Assembly: GCA_012519055.1 (NCBI GenBank)
Contig: JAAYQU010000049.1
Span: forward strand, 35,022 to 99,021
Origin: Bacteroidales bacterium
Lineage (GTDB): Bacteria; Bacteroidota; Bacteroidia; Bacteroidales; Salinivirgaceae
Length of the DNA: 64,000 nt
Reading direction: 5' to 3'
Shown here piece after piece: positions 7,446 to 16,904 of the stretch. The position numbers were made by a program, and so were the translations under genes. The notes beneath the pieces were generated by a model, which saw only the letters and a list, made by a program, of their open reading frames with translations, was not told the DNA's origin and made no database searches. The first letter of the stretch is position 1. Every line of letters starts with the position of its first letter.

Positions 7446-9656
7446 TTATATCAGATGGAATGACACGGTTACACCAGCTGTAACGATAGCAACCATGCTC
7501 ATAAGTTTAATCAAAATATTTAAACTTGGTCCAGCTGTATCTTTAAATGGGTCACCAACCGTATCTCCAATAATAGCGGCTTTATGTGCTTCTGAACCTT
7601 TACCGCCGTAGTTACCCTCTTCGATATATTTTTTTGCATTATCCCAAGCCCCACCAGAGTTGGCCATGAATATAGCAAGAACAAAACCGGAACCTAATCC
7701 GCCAACTAATACCCCCATTACCCCGGGAACACCGAATATAATTCCAGTAACAACCGGGATTATTATTGCTAATAGTGATGGTAACATCATTTCTCGTTGG
7801 GCTCCTTTAGTTGATATTTGAACGCATGTAGCATAATCAGGATCGTCTTTACCTTCAAGAATACCGGGCTTAACACGGAATTGTCTTCTAACTTCATCAA
7901 CCATTTTTTGTGCTGCACGGCCAACGGCATTCATTGTCAAGCCGCAAAATACAAATGCCATCATAGAACCAATAAAAACACCTACAAGAACAGTTGGGTT
8001 CATTAGATTGATTTTGTAATAGCCAATTAAGTCAACGATATTTAGTTCACCAATATTCTTAATTACTCCGTCTGCAAGTTCAAGAACTGTTTCTCCAGCA
8101 TTAATTAGTGCAATTTTAATTTCTTCCATATAAGATGCTAACAGTGCAAGAGCGGTTAAAGCAGCCGAACCTATTGCAAATCCCTTGCCTGTAGCTGCTG
8201 TTGTGTTACCAAGTGAATCTAAAGCATCTGTACGTTTACGTACTTCTTCTCCAAGTCCACTCATTTCAGCATTTCCTCCTGCATTGTCGGCTATTGGTCC
8301 GTAAGCGTCAGTTGCTAAGGTAATACCAAGTGTCGAAAGCATACCAACAGCTGCAATTCCAATACCATATAGTCCTAACTGTAAATTTTGTGGTTCGAGC
8401 ATACCTCGAACATTAAAATTGGTTGCACATAAGAATGCAATAATAATTGCTGCACATATTGTTATTACAGGAATGGCTGTTGAAATCATTCCTAATCCCA
8501 TACCAGATATAATTACAGTGGCAGGACCTGTTTGAGTGCTTTCTGCAACTCTTTTTGTAGGCTTATATGATTGCGAAGTAAAGTACTCGGTAGATTGCCC
8601 GATAATAATACCGGCTATTAAACCTGTAATTACAGAGAACGATAATCCTACCCAATTGTGAAGTCCTAATAGATAAAGAATTACAAATGTTGATATTGCA
8701 ATTAAAATTGAACTAACATTTACCCCAAGTCCTAAAGAACCAAGTAGTTGTTTAATTGTGGCATTCTCTTTTGTTCGTACTAAAAATATACCAAAAATTG
8801 AAAGAAATATACCTACAGCAGCTACCAACATTGGAGCAAGTACGGCTTTTAATTGCATATCACCTTCGAAGGAGTAGAAGGCAGCGGCACCTAACGAAGC
8901 AGTTGCAAGAATTGAACCAGCGTACGATTCATAAAGGTCGGCACCCATACCCGCAACGTCTCCTACGTTATCACCAACGTTATCGGCAATTGTAGCTGGG
9001 TTACGTGGGTCATCTTCGGGGATACCGGCTTCAATTTTTCCTACAAGGTCGGCACCTACGTCAGCAGCTTTTGTATATATACCGCCTCCAACACGAGCAA
9101 ACAGTGCTTGAGTTGATGCACCCATACCAAACGTAAGCATGGTTGTAGTTATAACCACAAGTTTTTGGGCGGATGTTGCTTCAACAATAAATCTGTCTAA
9201 TATGATATACCATAAAGATATGTCAAGTAATGCTAACCCAACAACAACTAAACCCATTACAGCACCCGAGCGAAAAGCCACTTTAAGACCATTGTTTAAA
9301 GAGTTTCGGGCTGCATTTGCGGTTCTAGCTGATGCGTAAGTAGCTGTTTTCATTCCAAAAAATCCGGCTAAACCTGAGAAAAACCCTCCTGTAATAAATG
9401 CAAAAGGCACCCAGGGATTTTGGATTTTCAAACCATAGGCAAGAAATGCGAAGATTAATGTAATAACAACAAAAACAATGGCTACAACTTTATATTGCTG
9501 TCTTAGATAAGCCATTGCTCCTTGACGAACATGAAGGGCTATTTTTTTCATCATATCTGTCCCTTCATCAAGGCTTAGTGTTTTTTTGTAAAAATAGTAA
9601 GCAAAACCTAAAGCTACTATCGAACTGATTGGTACTAACCAAAAAATAATTGGCAT
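7446..9656 (-). CDS. hppA: K+-dependent membrane-bound pyrophosphatase (ion pump)
   Basis: This 736-residue protein is an integral membrane pyrophosphatase with about 16 hydrophobic helices. It couples hydrolysis of pyrophosphate to pumping of Na+ and/or H+ out of the cytoplasm. The acidic substrate-binding motifs are present: '[21 protein letters not shown]' class sequence near 198-218, '[20 protein letters not shown]' near 223-242, and '[15 protein letters not shown]' near the C-terminus. In the segment '[21 protein letters not shown]' (about 486-506) the second position after TT is Ala rather than Lys, which by family rules marks the K+-stimulated subfamily. The transported ion cannot be settled by eye. 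Single gene, terminated by the palindrome at 7361. Confidence 0.95.
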   Translation of the reverse strand: MPIIFWLVPISSIVALGFAYYFYKKTLSLDEGTDMMKKIALHVRQGAMAYLRQQYKVVAIVFVVITLIFAFLAYGLKIQNPWVPFAFITGGFFSGLAGFFGMKTATYASARTANAARNSLNNGLKVAFRSGAVMGLVVVGLALLDISLWYIILDRFIVEATSAQKLVVITTTMLTFGMGASTQALFARVGGGIYTKAADVGADLVGKIEAGIPEDDPRNPATIADNVGDNVGDVAGMGADLYESYAGSILATASLGAAAFYSFEGDMQLKAVLAPMLVAAVGIFLSIFGIFLVRTKENATIKQLLGSLGLGVNVSSILIAISTFVILYLLGLHNWVGLSFSVITGLIAGIIIGQSTEYFTSQSYKPTKRVAESTQTGPATVIISGMGLGMISTAIPVITICAAIIIAFLCATNFNVRGMLEPQNLQLGLYGIGIAAVGMLSTLGITLATDAYGPIADNAGGNAEMSGLGEEVRKRTDALDSLGNTTAATGKGFAIGSAALTALALLASYMEEIKIALINAGETVLELADGVIKNIGELNIVDLIGYYKINLMNPTVLVGVFIGSMMAFVFCGLTMNAVGRAAQKMVDEVRRQFRVKPGILEGKDDPDYATCVQISTKGAQREMMLPSLLAIIIPVVTGIIFGVPGVMGVLVGGLGSGFVLAIFMANSGGAWDNAKKYIEEGNYGGKGSEAHKAAIIGDTVGDPFKDTAGPSLNILIKLMSMVAIVTAGVTVSFHLI

Positions 9657-10003
9657 GACGTGTTCTCCTTTTTTTTAATTAACAATTCGAATTATTTTTC
9701 TCAGAAATTTTATTCGTGTTTTGTAAACGAAAATAATTAATCGGCGAAAATCGTAAAAAAATCTTAAATTATTATTATAAGTTTCTAAAATTTGTAAAAC
9801 GTTTTTGTAACATAGACTTAAATTTTATAAGTCTAAAACTGTTAGTTGCTGAATAACAGTCATATACGCAAGGATAATAATTTGAGATTTAACGAGAAGA
9901 TTATTTTTGTTTTCTCATAATGATTAAAAGTTTTTTTTGAAAAATTTGATTTTTTTAATCATACGTGGAACAATAATAAACTAAATTAGGTAATATTTAC
10001 AAC
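9657..10003. other. Intergenic region upstream of hppA
   Basis: About 350 AT-rich bases between hppA and the tRNA cluster. No coding frame, RNA or clear -7 box was found; a promoter for hppA must lie here but does not match TAnnTTTG well. Confidence 0.4.
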
Positions 10004-10036
10004 AAAACAGGTCACTACATAGAAGCGACCTGTTTT
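10004..10036. terminator. Terminator after tRNA-Arg
   Basis: AAAACAGGTC and GACCTGTTTT form a 10-bp stem around a 13-base loop. Read on the minus strand it follows the tRNA-Arg gene by 6 bases and ends in a T-rich tract. Confidence 0.8.
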
Positions 10037-10042
10037 ATTTTG

Positions 10043-10116
10043 CGACCTCGAAGGGATTCGAACCCCTGACCGTCTGATCCGAAGTCAGATGCTCTATCCA
10101 GCTGAGCTACGAGGCC
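10043..10116 (-). tRNA. tRNA-Arg (anticodon TCG)
   Basis: A 74-nt cloverleaf is readable on the minus strand: acceptor GGCCTCG paired with CGAGGTC, D-arm 'GCTCAGCTGGATAGAGC', anticodon stem TCTGA/TCAGA around loop CTTCGGA (anticodon TCG), and T-arm AGGGGTTCGAATCCCTT. The discriminator base is G and CCA is not encoded. It is the last of three tandem tRNA genes. Confidence 0.93.
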
Positions 10117-10135
10117 CTTATATGTTGCTTAAATC

Positions 10136-10174
10136 AAAAAGAGGTCAACAACTAAAACTGTTAGACCTCTTTTT
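10136..10174. terminator. Hairpin between tRNA-Pro and tRNA-Arg
   Basis: AAAAAGAGGTC and GACCTCTTTTT form an 11-bp stem, with extra pairing of ACA and TGT inside the loop. It lies 4 bases past the 3' end of tRNA-Pro and has T5 at its end, so tRNA-Pro and tRNA-Arg may be separate or only partly read-through units. Confidence 0.75.
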
Positions 10175-10177
10175 CCG

Positions 10178-10252
10178 TCGGGGCAGCAGGATTCGAACCT
10201 GCGACCCCCTGCTCCCAAAGCAGGTGCGCTAGCCGGACTGCGCTATGCCCCG
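10178..10252 (-). tRNA. tRNA-Pro (anticodon TGG)
   Basis: The minus strand gives acceptor CGGGGCA/TGCCCCG, a D-arm 'GCGCAGTCCGGCTAGCGC', anticodon stem CCTGC/GCAGG with loop TTTGGGA (anticodon TGG), and T-arm GCAGGTTCGAATCCTGC. The discriminator is A; CCA is not encoded. Length is 75 nt. Confidence 0.94.
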
Positions 10253-10284
10253 TAAAATTAATTTTATTTCTTAGACCGTCCTCG

Positions 10285-10371
<87 letters not shown>

Positions 10372-10382
10372 GAATGAGAGCG

Positions 10383-10390
10383 CAAAGATA
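10383..10390 (-). promoter_or_regulatory. -7 box for the tRNA-Ser transcript
   Basis: CAAAGATA reads TATCTTTG on the minus strand and ends 12 bases before the tRNA-Ser 5' end. The same spacing is seen for tRNA-Leu (25952-25959), which supports both. Confidence 0.6.
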
Positions 10391-10487
10391 AACAATCTTT
10401 TTATCTATCAAAAAAATATTAGCTTTTTATATCGGATTTTTTTCTTTATTGTCCTCGAATCGTGCTGAATATAAAGATATAGGATTA

Positions 10488-12617
10488 CTATTCAACGTTT
10501 TTCATTGTCAATTGTATTCGTTCTCTATCACGGTCAATCAAAAGCACTTTAACTTTCACGGTCTGGTGCAATTTAACAACATCTGCAGGACTTTTAATAT
10601 AGGTGTTGCTAATTTGTGAAATATGAACCAATCCGTTTTGTTTGATACCGATATCAACAAAAACTCCAAAATTTGTAATGTTGGTAACAATTCCTGTAAG
10701 TATCATTCCCTCTGATAGTTGGTCAATAGAAGATATTCTGTCGTCGAACTGAAACGATGTTATTTTTCCACGTGGGTCTCTTCCGGGTTTTTTAAGTTCT
10801 TCAATTATGTCATTAAGAGTGTATTCTCCGCATTCTTCATCAACCAACTCGGCTATATTTACTTTCTTTAGCAGTGCCGAATTACCAATTAGCTCCGAAA
10901 CAGTGGTGTCGAGCTTTTCCGCCATTAAATGTACGGTGTCGTAATTTTCGGGATGTACCGCCGAGTTGTCTAAAGGGTTTAAGCCACCTGGTATTCTCAA
11001 GAATCCTGCACATTGCTGAAATGCTTTTGCGCCTAATCTGGGAACATCGTTTAACTCAGTTCGCTCTTTAAAAGCCCCATTCTCTTTACGGTATTGTACA
11101 ATATTTTGTGCCAATGCAGGTCCAAGTCCAGAGACATACGACAATAGTTGTATCGATGCAGTATTGAGATTTACTCCCACTTTGTTAACGCTACTTACAA
11201 CCACTTGGTCGAGTTCTGTTTTCAGTTTCGTCTGGTTTACATCGTGTTGATACTGACCAACTCCAATCGATTTTGGGTCAATTTTTATAAGTTCGGCTAA
11301 TGGGTCTGAAAGTCTTCTCCCTATTGATACGGCTCCGCGCACGGTTACGTCATAATCGGGGAACTCGTCCCGAGCGATTTTTGAGGCTGAATAAATTGAC
11401 GCTCCGCTTTCATCGACAACGTACACCTTAATGTCTCTACGAAATCTGAGTGATGAGATAAACCGTTCGGTTTCTCGGCTTGCTGTGCCATTTCCAATAG
11501 CAATCAGCTCAACGTTGTAAGCTTCGATAAGCGTGTGCATTTTTCTTGCTGCTGCAATCTCTTCGGATTTTGGAGGGTGCGGATAAATGGTTTCATGGTG
11601 TAGCAAGTTCCCGTGTTCATCGAGGCATACAACCTTGCAACCTGTTCTGAAACCAGGGTCAATTCCCATAATGCGTTTCTCTCCGGCGGGAGGCATCATT
11701 AATAGTTGTCGTAAATTTGATGCAAACACTTTAATAGCCTCATCATCAGCGAGTTCTTTATAGTAATTTAATGTTTCGGTCTCCATCGACGGAGCCAAAA
11801 GACGTTTGCAAGAATCTTTTAAAGCAATTGTAACCTGCTCGGCTGCCTTGTTTCGTGATTTTACAAAGCGTTTTGCCACAATATCTTCCATCTCTTCAGT
11901 TTCGACTGTTACGCGTACACGCAATAACCCATCTTTATCGCCGCGCATCATAGCCATTAAGCGGTGTGGTTTACACTTTTTAATCTGTTCCGAAAAATCG
12001 AAGTAATCGCGATAAGTAGCGGCTTCTTCTTCCTTTCCTTTTACAACTTGCGAGCTAATAAATGCCTTTCTGATAAAGTGTTGTCGTAAGTTGTCACGTA
12101 CTGCAGCATTTTCGCTAATTGTTTCAGCAATAATATCTCTGGCACCAGAGAGAGCCTCTTCGGTGGTTAGCACATCTTTGTTAATGTAGGCTTTTGCAAG
12201 AAATTCGGGATCGTCGTTTTTCTGAGCCAATATCATTTGCGCCAAGGGTTCAAGTCCTTTTTCGCGTGCTATTATTGCTTTGGTACGTCTTTTAGGTCTA
12301 AACGGTAAATATAAATCTTCAAGTTTAGTGGGTTCAACCTCATTTTCAATGCTTTTCCTTAAATCATCTGTCAGCAAACCTTGATCTTCTATCGTTCGTA
12401 ATATCGTATCTTTTCGCTCTTCTAACTCATAATAACGCTTTAACGATGCTTCGATTTCAAACAGAGCTATCTCGTCGAGATTTCCGGTTTTCTCTTTTCT
12501 ATATCTGCTAATAAAAGGAACAGAGTTTCCGTCTTCAAGTAACGAAATAGCCGCATTTAGGTTTTTAATGGGAATATTTAATTTTTGGCTTACAAAATCG
12601 AGATAATAATTTTTCAC
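10488..12617 (-). CDS. tex: Tex/YhgF-family RNA-binding transcription accessory protein
   Basis: This 709-residue protein matches Tex throughout: an N-terminal helical region ('VPFISRYRKEKTGNLDE', about 32-48), a central YqgF/RNase H-like domain ('RIMGIDPGFRTGCKVVCLDEHG', about 317-338), a helix-hairpin-helix region ('NLNTASIQLLSYVSGLGPALA', then 'IVQYRKENGAF', about 480-515), and a C-terminal S1 RNA-binding domain (about 632-705, 'LTGIVTNITNFGVFVDIG'). Tex binds nucleic acids and is linked to transcription and RNA handling in the cytoplasm. The start codon is GTG at 12617, placed about 20 bases below a predicted transcription start. Full length, no anomalies. Confidence 0.95.
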   Translation of the reverse strand: MKNYYLDFVSQKLNIPIKNLNAAISLLEDGNSVPFISRYRKEKTGNLDEIALFEIEASLKRYYELEERKDTILRTIEDQGLLTDDLRKSIENEVEPTKLEDLYLPFRPKRRTKAIIAREKGLEPLAQMILAQKNDDPEFLAKAYINKDVLTTEEALSGARDIIAETISENAAVRDNLRQHFIRKAFISSQVVKGKEEEAATYRDYFDFSEQIKKCKPHRLMAMMRGDKDGLLRVRVTVETEEMEDIVAKRFVKSRNKAAEQVTIALKDSCKRLLAPSMETETLNYYKELADDEAIKVFASNLRQLLMMPPAGEKRIMGIDPGFRTGCKVVCLDEHGNLLHHETIYPHPPKSEEIAAARKMHTLIEAYNVELIAIGNGTASRETERFISSLRFRRDIKVYVVDESGASIYSASKIARDEFPDYDVTVRGAVSIGRRLSDPLAELIKIDPKSIGVGQYQHDVNQTKLKTELDQVVVSSVNKVGVNLNTASIQLLSYVSGLGPALAQNIVQYRKENGAFKERTELNDVPRLGAKAFQQCAGFLRIPGGLNPLDNSAVHPENYDTVHLMAEKLDTTVSELIGNSALLKKVNIAELVDEECGEYTLNDIIEELKKPGRDPRGKITSFQFDDRISSIDQLSEGMILTGIVTNITNFGVFVDIGIKQNGLVHISQISNTYIKSPADVVKLHQTVKVKVLLIDRDRERIQLTMKNVE

Positions 12618-12642
12618 TTTGTCGATATTTTTTGATGTGAGA

Positions 12643-12650
12643 CAAAAATA
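12643..12650 (-). promoter_or_regulatory. -7 box for tex
   Basis: CAAAAATA reads TATTTTTG on the minus strand, 25 bases upstream of the GTG start at 12617. Its upstream side runs into the AT-rich repeat at 12657. Confidence 0.5.
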
Positions 12651-12656
12651 AACAAT

Positions 12657-12700
12657 TTTATACCAATTGTAATTTTATAATAGATTGAACTTTTATAAAA
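12657..12700. repeat. AT-rich repeat family 2, diverged copy
   Basis: The sequence TATACCAATTGTAATTTT and its continuation resemble the repeats at 41284 and 43671, including the AATAG...TTTTTAAAA-like middle. This copy lies between divergent tex and the PASTA gene and lacks the ATCGGTATT hairpin end. Confidence 0.6.
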
Positions 12701-12740
12701 TCACAGTTATTGAACTATGTCAAATATTTATGAATTATGC

Positions 12741-12748
12741 TAACTTTG
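12741..12748 (+). promoter_or_regulatory. -7 box for the PASTA gene
   Basis: TAACTTTG matches TAnnTTTG and lies 28 bases ahead of the ATG at 12777. Confidence 0.5.
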
Positions 12749-12776
12749 CAGATGTTTTACTATTCAATCGATATTT

Positions 12777-13547
12777 ATGAGCAAAATACCGTTTTTTAAG
12801 CAAAAGGTTTTTTGGAAACACCTTGGCATAGCTGCTGCAAGTGCATTTGTATTTCTTTGGTTAGTGTTTTTCTCATTAAAGATTTTTACTCGTCACGGTC
12901 GTTCGCAAATTGTTCCTGATTTTACAGGGTTAACAATAGATGAAGCGAAACAAGTTGCAAAAAGACATGGATTAGTTCTTCAAATATCTGATTCAACGTT
13001 TGTTAGAGGAAGGCAAAAGGGAACTATCGTCTCACATGTTCCGCGTTCAGATGATAGAGTAAAAAAAGGTCGTAGAATTTTTGCCACAATCAATGCTTTT
13101 ACAGTTCCTCGTATTCCAATGCCTAATGTTACAGGTGTTTCGTACCGGCAAGCGAAAGTAACGCTCGAAAGCTCAGGTTTAAAAGTTGGACAACTTAAAT
13201 ATGTACCCGATCCAATGAAAAATTATGTTTTAGGACAACAATATGAAAACAGAGCAATTGCCCCCGGAACCCCCATAGCTACAGGAGAGCCTATAGATCT
13301 GGTATTAGGTCAGGGTGGTTCGTGGCAAACAACCTCAGTAATTGATGTTATAGGAATGACACTCGATGAAGCCTGTAGTGCCATTAACAATGAATATTTA
13401 AACGTTGGTTCGGTTTTATATGACTCATCAGTACAAACTTATACCGATTCGCTAAAATCTCGTATTTACAAACAAAGCCCTCAAAGTGGTTACAGTGCAC
13501 GATTAGGTACTTATGTCGATTTATGGCTTACTATTGATGATGAATAA
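12777..13547 (+). CDS. Membrane-anchored protein with three PASTA domains
   Basis: The 256-residue protein has a short cytoplasmic N-terminus, one membrane helix (about 15-37) and three PASTA domains outside (about 45-110, 112-180 and 187-256). Each starts with a 'VPDFTGLTIDEAK', 'MPNVTGVSYRQAK' or 'VIDVIGMTLDEAC' type segment. PASTA domains bind peptidoglycan fragments and are classically attached to Ser/Thr kinases or penicillin-binding proteins; here there is no kinase or PBP domain, which is usual for this Bacteroidota family. It probably senses or scaffolds at the cell wall. Downstream genes (T9SS cargo, rluD) run in the same direction after a 93-base gap. Confidence 0.88.
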   Translation: MSKIPFFKQKVFWKHLGIAAASAFVFLWLVFFSLKIFTRHGRSQIVPDFTGLTIDEAKQVAKRHGLVLQISDSTFVRGRQKGTIVSHVPRSDDRVKKGRRIFATINAFTVPRIPMPNVTGVSYRQAKVTLESSGLKVGQLKYVPDPMKNYVLGQQYENRAIAPGTPIATGEPIDLVLGQGGSWQTTSVIDVIGMTLDEACSAINNEYLNVGSVLYDSSVQTYTDSLKSRIYKQSPQSGYSARLGTYVDLWLTIDDE

Positions 13548-13640
13548 TATATTCAGCAAAAAAATACAATTATATGTTTTGGATAACGTTTCAATTGTTT
13601 TGGTGTGTAATTGTGAATAAAATTTAAAAAACAAAAATCG

Positions 13641-15476
13641 ATGAATAAACTTCCCAATATCACAAAACATATATTTTTCTCTGTTTTTGTAGTATTTCTG
13701 ACAGCTTCAATCTGTTTAGGTCAGGAGGAGCTTACAGGGCTATTTTCGAATCCGGCACTGCGTAAACAATCGCCATCATTTAGCAAACGAATAACGACAT
13801 TACCATTAGAACTGCCGTTTTTTGATGATTTTTCAACCACCACGGGATATCCAAATCAAGACTTATGGAGTGATTCTACTGCATATATCAACCAACACAT
13901 GTCGTTATACAGCATAAGTGTCGGTGTTGCTACGTTAGACGGTGCAGATTCGAAAGGTGATTTATATCCGTTGGGCTTTGGTCAAAGTCATAGGAAAGGT
14001 GATTCACTTACATCGCATTCTATTAATCTTGGCGGACTACAAATGTCCGATTCTATATATCTTAGTTTCTTTTACCAGTCTGGTGGGTTAGGAGCCAAAC
14101 CGGGGAAAGGCGACAGTCTAATTGTAGAGTTTTACGATACTGCAAAATGGGTAAAAATGTGGGCTACAGATGGAGGAATACAAGATGACGAATGGCGACA
14201 AGTGTTAATTCCTGTAAAAAAAGTAGAATTTTTACATGACCAATTTCGTTTTCGTTTTCGTAATTTAATCAGCCCAAGCGGTGGTGGAGTTATTGCAACC
14301 AACTGTGATATGTGGAATATCGACTATGTTAGATTGGATAAAAACAGACATAGAAATGATACAGTTGTTAAAGATGTTGCCTTTACCCGCCCTCCAAATT
14401 CGGTTTTAAAGCAATATTCGTCAGTACCGTGGAAGCATTATATTCTGAACTCGGCTAATGAACGTGGAAACATAGATTTTTATTTCGCTAATCACGACAA
14501 CATTGATAACCAGAATATTACCATTTATTATAAAGTCAGTCGTTTAGGAAGTACCTATAGTGACAGTGTTTTTATTGGAGCTATGAATTATGCAGCTTTT
14601 GAGCATGTGAGCCATTCAGAACCAGTTACGCAAAATCTGTTTCCATTAGCTACAGTGGATTCGATTGAATTTTTGGTTGAAACAAAGTTAATTACATCGG
14701 CAATGTATCCAAAGTCGAACGATGTAGCTTCGAGAGTACACCATTTTTCGAATTATTATGCTTATGACGATGGTTCAGCAGAAAATGGTTACAACCTTAA
14801 TCAAGCCGGGAATATGGCTGCAATAAGGTACGAGACAAGTCAAGGCGACTCGCTCAGAGGGGTATATATGTTTTTTAACACAACGCGCGACACGATGTAC
14901 AGCACCAATTATTTTGACCTGTGTGTGTGGGCAAACGACGGAGGAATGCCGGGTAGGTTATTATACTCAAAGCCCGGATTTACACCATCATTCAGCAACG
15001 ATAATAGTTTTGCAAAACTATTGTTCGACTCTGCCATTTACGTTTCAGGATATTTTTTTGTAGGTTGGCGAAAAACAACCGATAGAATTATGAGCGTCGG
15101 TATCGACAAAAATACAACTGTATCGCAACGAAATTTTTATAATACTGGTCAAAATTGGCAAGCATCGCAATTTAACTATGCAATAATGATAAGACCAATT
15201 TTATCGCGCAGTAGTATTGTAGGGATTGATTTACCGCAGGCTGAGACAGAGAGCATTAACGTTTATCCTGTGCCGGCAAGTAGCTCAATATCAATATCGT
15301 ATCCGGACATAAAACGCCCTTGGATAGTTACAATTACCGATTTGTCGGGAAGATGTATCTACCAGTCGCAAAGACCTGACAATATCGACTGTTCGCATTT
15401 TGATAATGGTATCTACATAATCTCATTCTTCGACTGCCGAGAGAGACATCATCAGCGAATTATTATCCAAAAATAG
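13641..15476 (+). CDS. Secreted protein with T9SS type A sorting domain
   Basis: This 611-residue protein has a signal peptide (about 1-27) and a C-terminal type A sorting domain (about 535-611). The sorting domain shows 'ESINVYPVPASSSISI', 'VTITDLSGRCIYQ' and the final 'DNGIYIISFFD...HHQRIIIQK'. It should be exported by Sec, carried across the outer membrane by the type IX system, and attached or released. The large middle part is strand-rich ('LPFFDDFSTTTGYPNQDLW' near 50-70 resembles jelly-roll or adhesin starts) with no catalytic motif I recognise. It lies 10 bases before the RluD gene, so the two are probably co-transcribed. Confidence 0.85.
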   Translation: MNKLPNITKHIFFSVFVVFLTASICLGQEELTGLFSNPALRKQSPSFSKRITTLPLELPFFDDFSTTTGYPNQDLWSDSTAYINQHMSLYSISVGVATLDGADSKGDLYPLGFGQSHRKGDSLTSHSINLGGLQMSDSIYLSFFYQSGGLGAKPGKGDSLIVEFYDTAKWVKMWATDGGIQDDEWRQVLIPVKKVEFLHDQFRFRFRNLISPSGGGVIATNCDMWNIDYVRLDKNRHRNDTVVKDVAFTRPPNSVLKQYSSVPWKHYILNSANERGNIDFYFANHDNIDNQNITIYYKVSRLGSTYSDSVFIGAMNYAAFEHVSHSEPVTQNLFPLATVDSIEFLVETKLITSAMYPKSNDVASRVHHFSNYYAYDDGSAENGYNLNQAGNMAAIRYETSQGDSLRGVYMFFNTTRDTMYSTNYFDLCVWANDGGMPGRLLYSKPGFTPSFSNDNSFAKLLFDSAIYVSGYFFVGWRKTTDRIMSVGIDKNTTVSQRNFYNTGQNWQASQFNYAIMIRPILSRSSIVGIDLPQAETESINVYPVPASSSISISYPDIKRPWIVTITDLSGRCIYQSQRPDNIDCSHFDNGIYIISFFDCRERHHQRIIIQK

Positions 15477-15485
15477 TGTGTCGGC

Positions 15486-16547
15486 ATGACTCAAGACGAC
15501 TTACAAGAGAATTTTCAGGGCGAGTTTCAAGATGATAATCTCGAAATGTTCGAACACTTTAGGATTGTAGTCGATTCGGGTCAGGGGATAATGCGTATTG
15601 ATAAATTTTTAAATGACCGTATTACCAATGCAAGCCGAACGAAAATACAAGCGGCTTCGGAGGCTGGTAATATTCTTGTTAACGACCAATCTGTAAGGTC
15701 GAACTATAGAGTGAAGCCCGGCGATATCATTCAGGTAATGATGACATATCCGCCACGCGAAATAGAGATTATCCCTGAAGATATCCCTCTGAACATTGTT
15801 TTTGAAGACGACCATTTAATTGTTGTGAATAAGCCCGCGGGAATGGTGGTTCATCCAAGTTATGGACACTATCAGGGCACACTTGTTAATGCTTTGGCAT
15901 ATTATCTTAAAGATAATGAGATGTTTAAAGGCAACGATCCGCGTCCGGGATTGGTTCATCGTATTGACAAAGACACATCGGGTCTTTTGATGATTGCCAA
16001 AACCGAACAAGCCAAAGTTAACCTGTCGAAACAATTTGAGGAGCGAACCACACGTCGTACATACAACGCATTGGTTTGGGGAACTTTCCCAGAGATGCAC
16101 GGCACCGTGATTGGAAATATCGGAAGAAATCCTAGAAACAGAAAAGTAATGTATGTTTATGAAGATGAAAATATTGGTAAACACGCAGTTACACATTATT
16201 CGGTTCTTGAAGATTATGGATATGTAACTTTAGTAGAGTGTCGTTTGGAGACCGGAAGAACACACCAAATAAGGGTTCATATGCAATATATCAAACATCC
16301 TATATTTAACGATCCGGAGTATGGTGGAGATAAAATACTGAAAGGAACAACGTTTTCAAAGTACAAACAGTTCGTTCAAAACTGTTTCGATATATGTCCA
16401 CGTCAAGCTTTGCATGCGAAAACGTTGGGGTTTGAACATCCAGTCACAGGCAAATCAATGGACTTCGATTCAGAGTTGCCCGATGATTTTCAACTTTTAG
16501 TTGAAAAATGGCGCGGATACGTTGAGAATAGAGATATAGAGAATTAG
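15486..16547 (+). CDS. rluD: RluA/RluD-family 23S rRNA pseudouridine synthase
   Basis: The 353-residue protein has an N-terminal S4 RNA-binding domain (about 33-85, 'MRIDKFLNDRITNASRTKIQ') and a catalytic domain with the family motif 'HRIDKDTSGLLMIAKT' at about 158-173, whose Asp is the nucleophile. 'GRTHQIRVHMQYIKHPI' follows near 260. RluD-type enzymes isomerise uridines in helix 69 of 23S rRNA in the assembling large subunit. An acidic N-terminal extension of about 25 residues precedes S4. The start at 15486 leaves a 9-base gap after the T9SS cargo gene. The assignment to RluD rather than RluC or RluA is by length and S4 presence. Confidence 0.9.
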   Translation: MTQDDLQENFQGEFQDDNLEMFEHFRIVVDSGQGIMRIDKFLNDRITNASRTKIQAASEAGNILVNDQSVRSNYRVKPGDIIQVMMTYPPREIEIIPEDIPLNIVFEDDHLIVVNKPAGMVVHPSYGHYQGTLVNALAYYLKDNEMFKGNDPRPGLVHRIDKDTSGLLMIAKTEQAKVNLSKQFEERTTRRTYNALVWGTFPEMHGTVIGNIGRNPRNRKVMYVYEDENIGKHAVTHYSVLEDYGYVTLVECRLETGRTHQIRVHMQYIKHPIFNDPEYGGDKILKGTTFSKYKQFVQNCFDICPRQALHAKTLGFEHPVTGKSMDFDSELPDDFQLLVEKWRGYVENRDIEN

Positions 16548-16575
16548 TAACAAAATGTCATAAAATCTGAATAGA

Positions 16576-16878
16576 ATGAAGTTTAATAAATTTATACACG
16601 GATTTTTAAGTGGAATAATTATCACAACTCTTGTGTTTTCGCTGTTTGTATATAGAAATTGGGATAGTTTTGGTTCGTGGGAGGGATTGTATAGGTTTAT
16701 AAGATATGGAAAAATGATGTCACCACTGATAAGTTTGTGTGCTCTTCCAAATCTAATATTATTTCTATATTTCATGCGCACAGACCGCTATAAAGCAGGT
16801 AAGGGGCTTATAGCTATAACCGTGGTATTTACGATAATAGTGTTTATACTGAAATTCAATACAGGTGTTGAAAACTAA
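16576..16878 (+). CDS. Small hypothetical membrane protein
   Basis: This 100-residue protein has three hydrophobic segments (about 8-27, 46-66 and 75-94) with basic residues between them, so it is a small inner-membrane protein. I do not recognise the family. It lies 28 bases after rluD and 26 bases before lpxB in the same direction, which suggests a shared transcript and possibly an envelope role, but nothing in the sequence gives a function. Confidence 0.7.
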   Translation: MKFNKFIHGFLSGIIITTLVFSLFVYRNWDSFGSWEGLYRFIRYGKMMSPLISLCALPNLILFLYFMRTDRYKAGKGLIAITVVFTIIVFILKFNTGVEN

Positions 16879-16904
16879 ATTAAAGTGCTTTAAACTCAAT
16901 TGTT

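Noticed and set aside
8756..9339. Plus-strand open frames inside hppA
   Set aside because: They lie opposite strongly conserved pyrophosphatase motifs and have no family signature.
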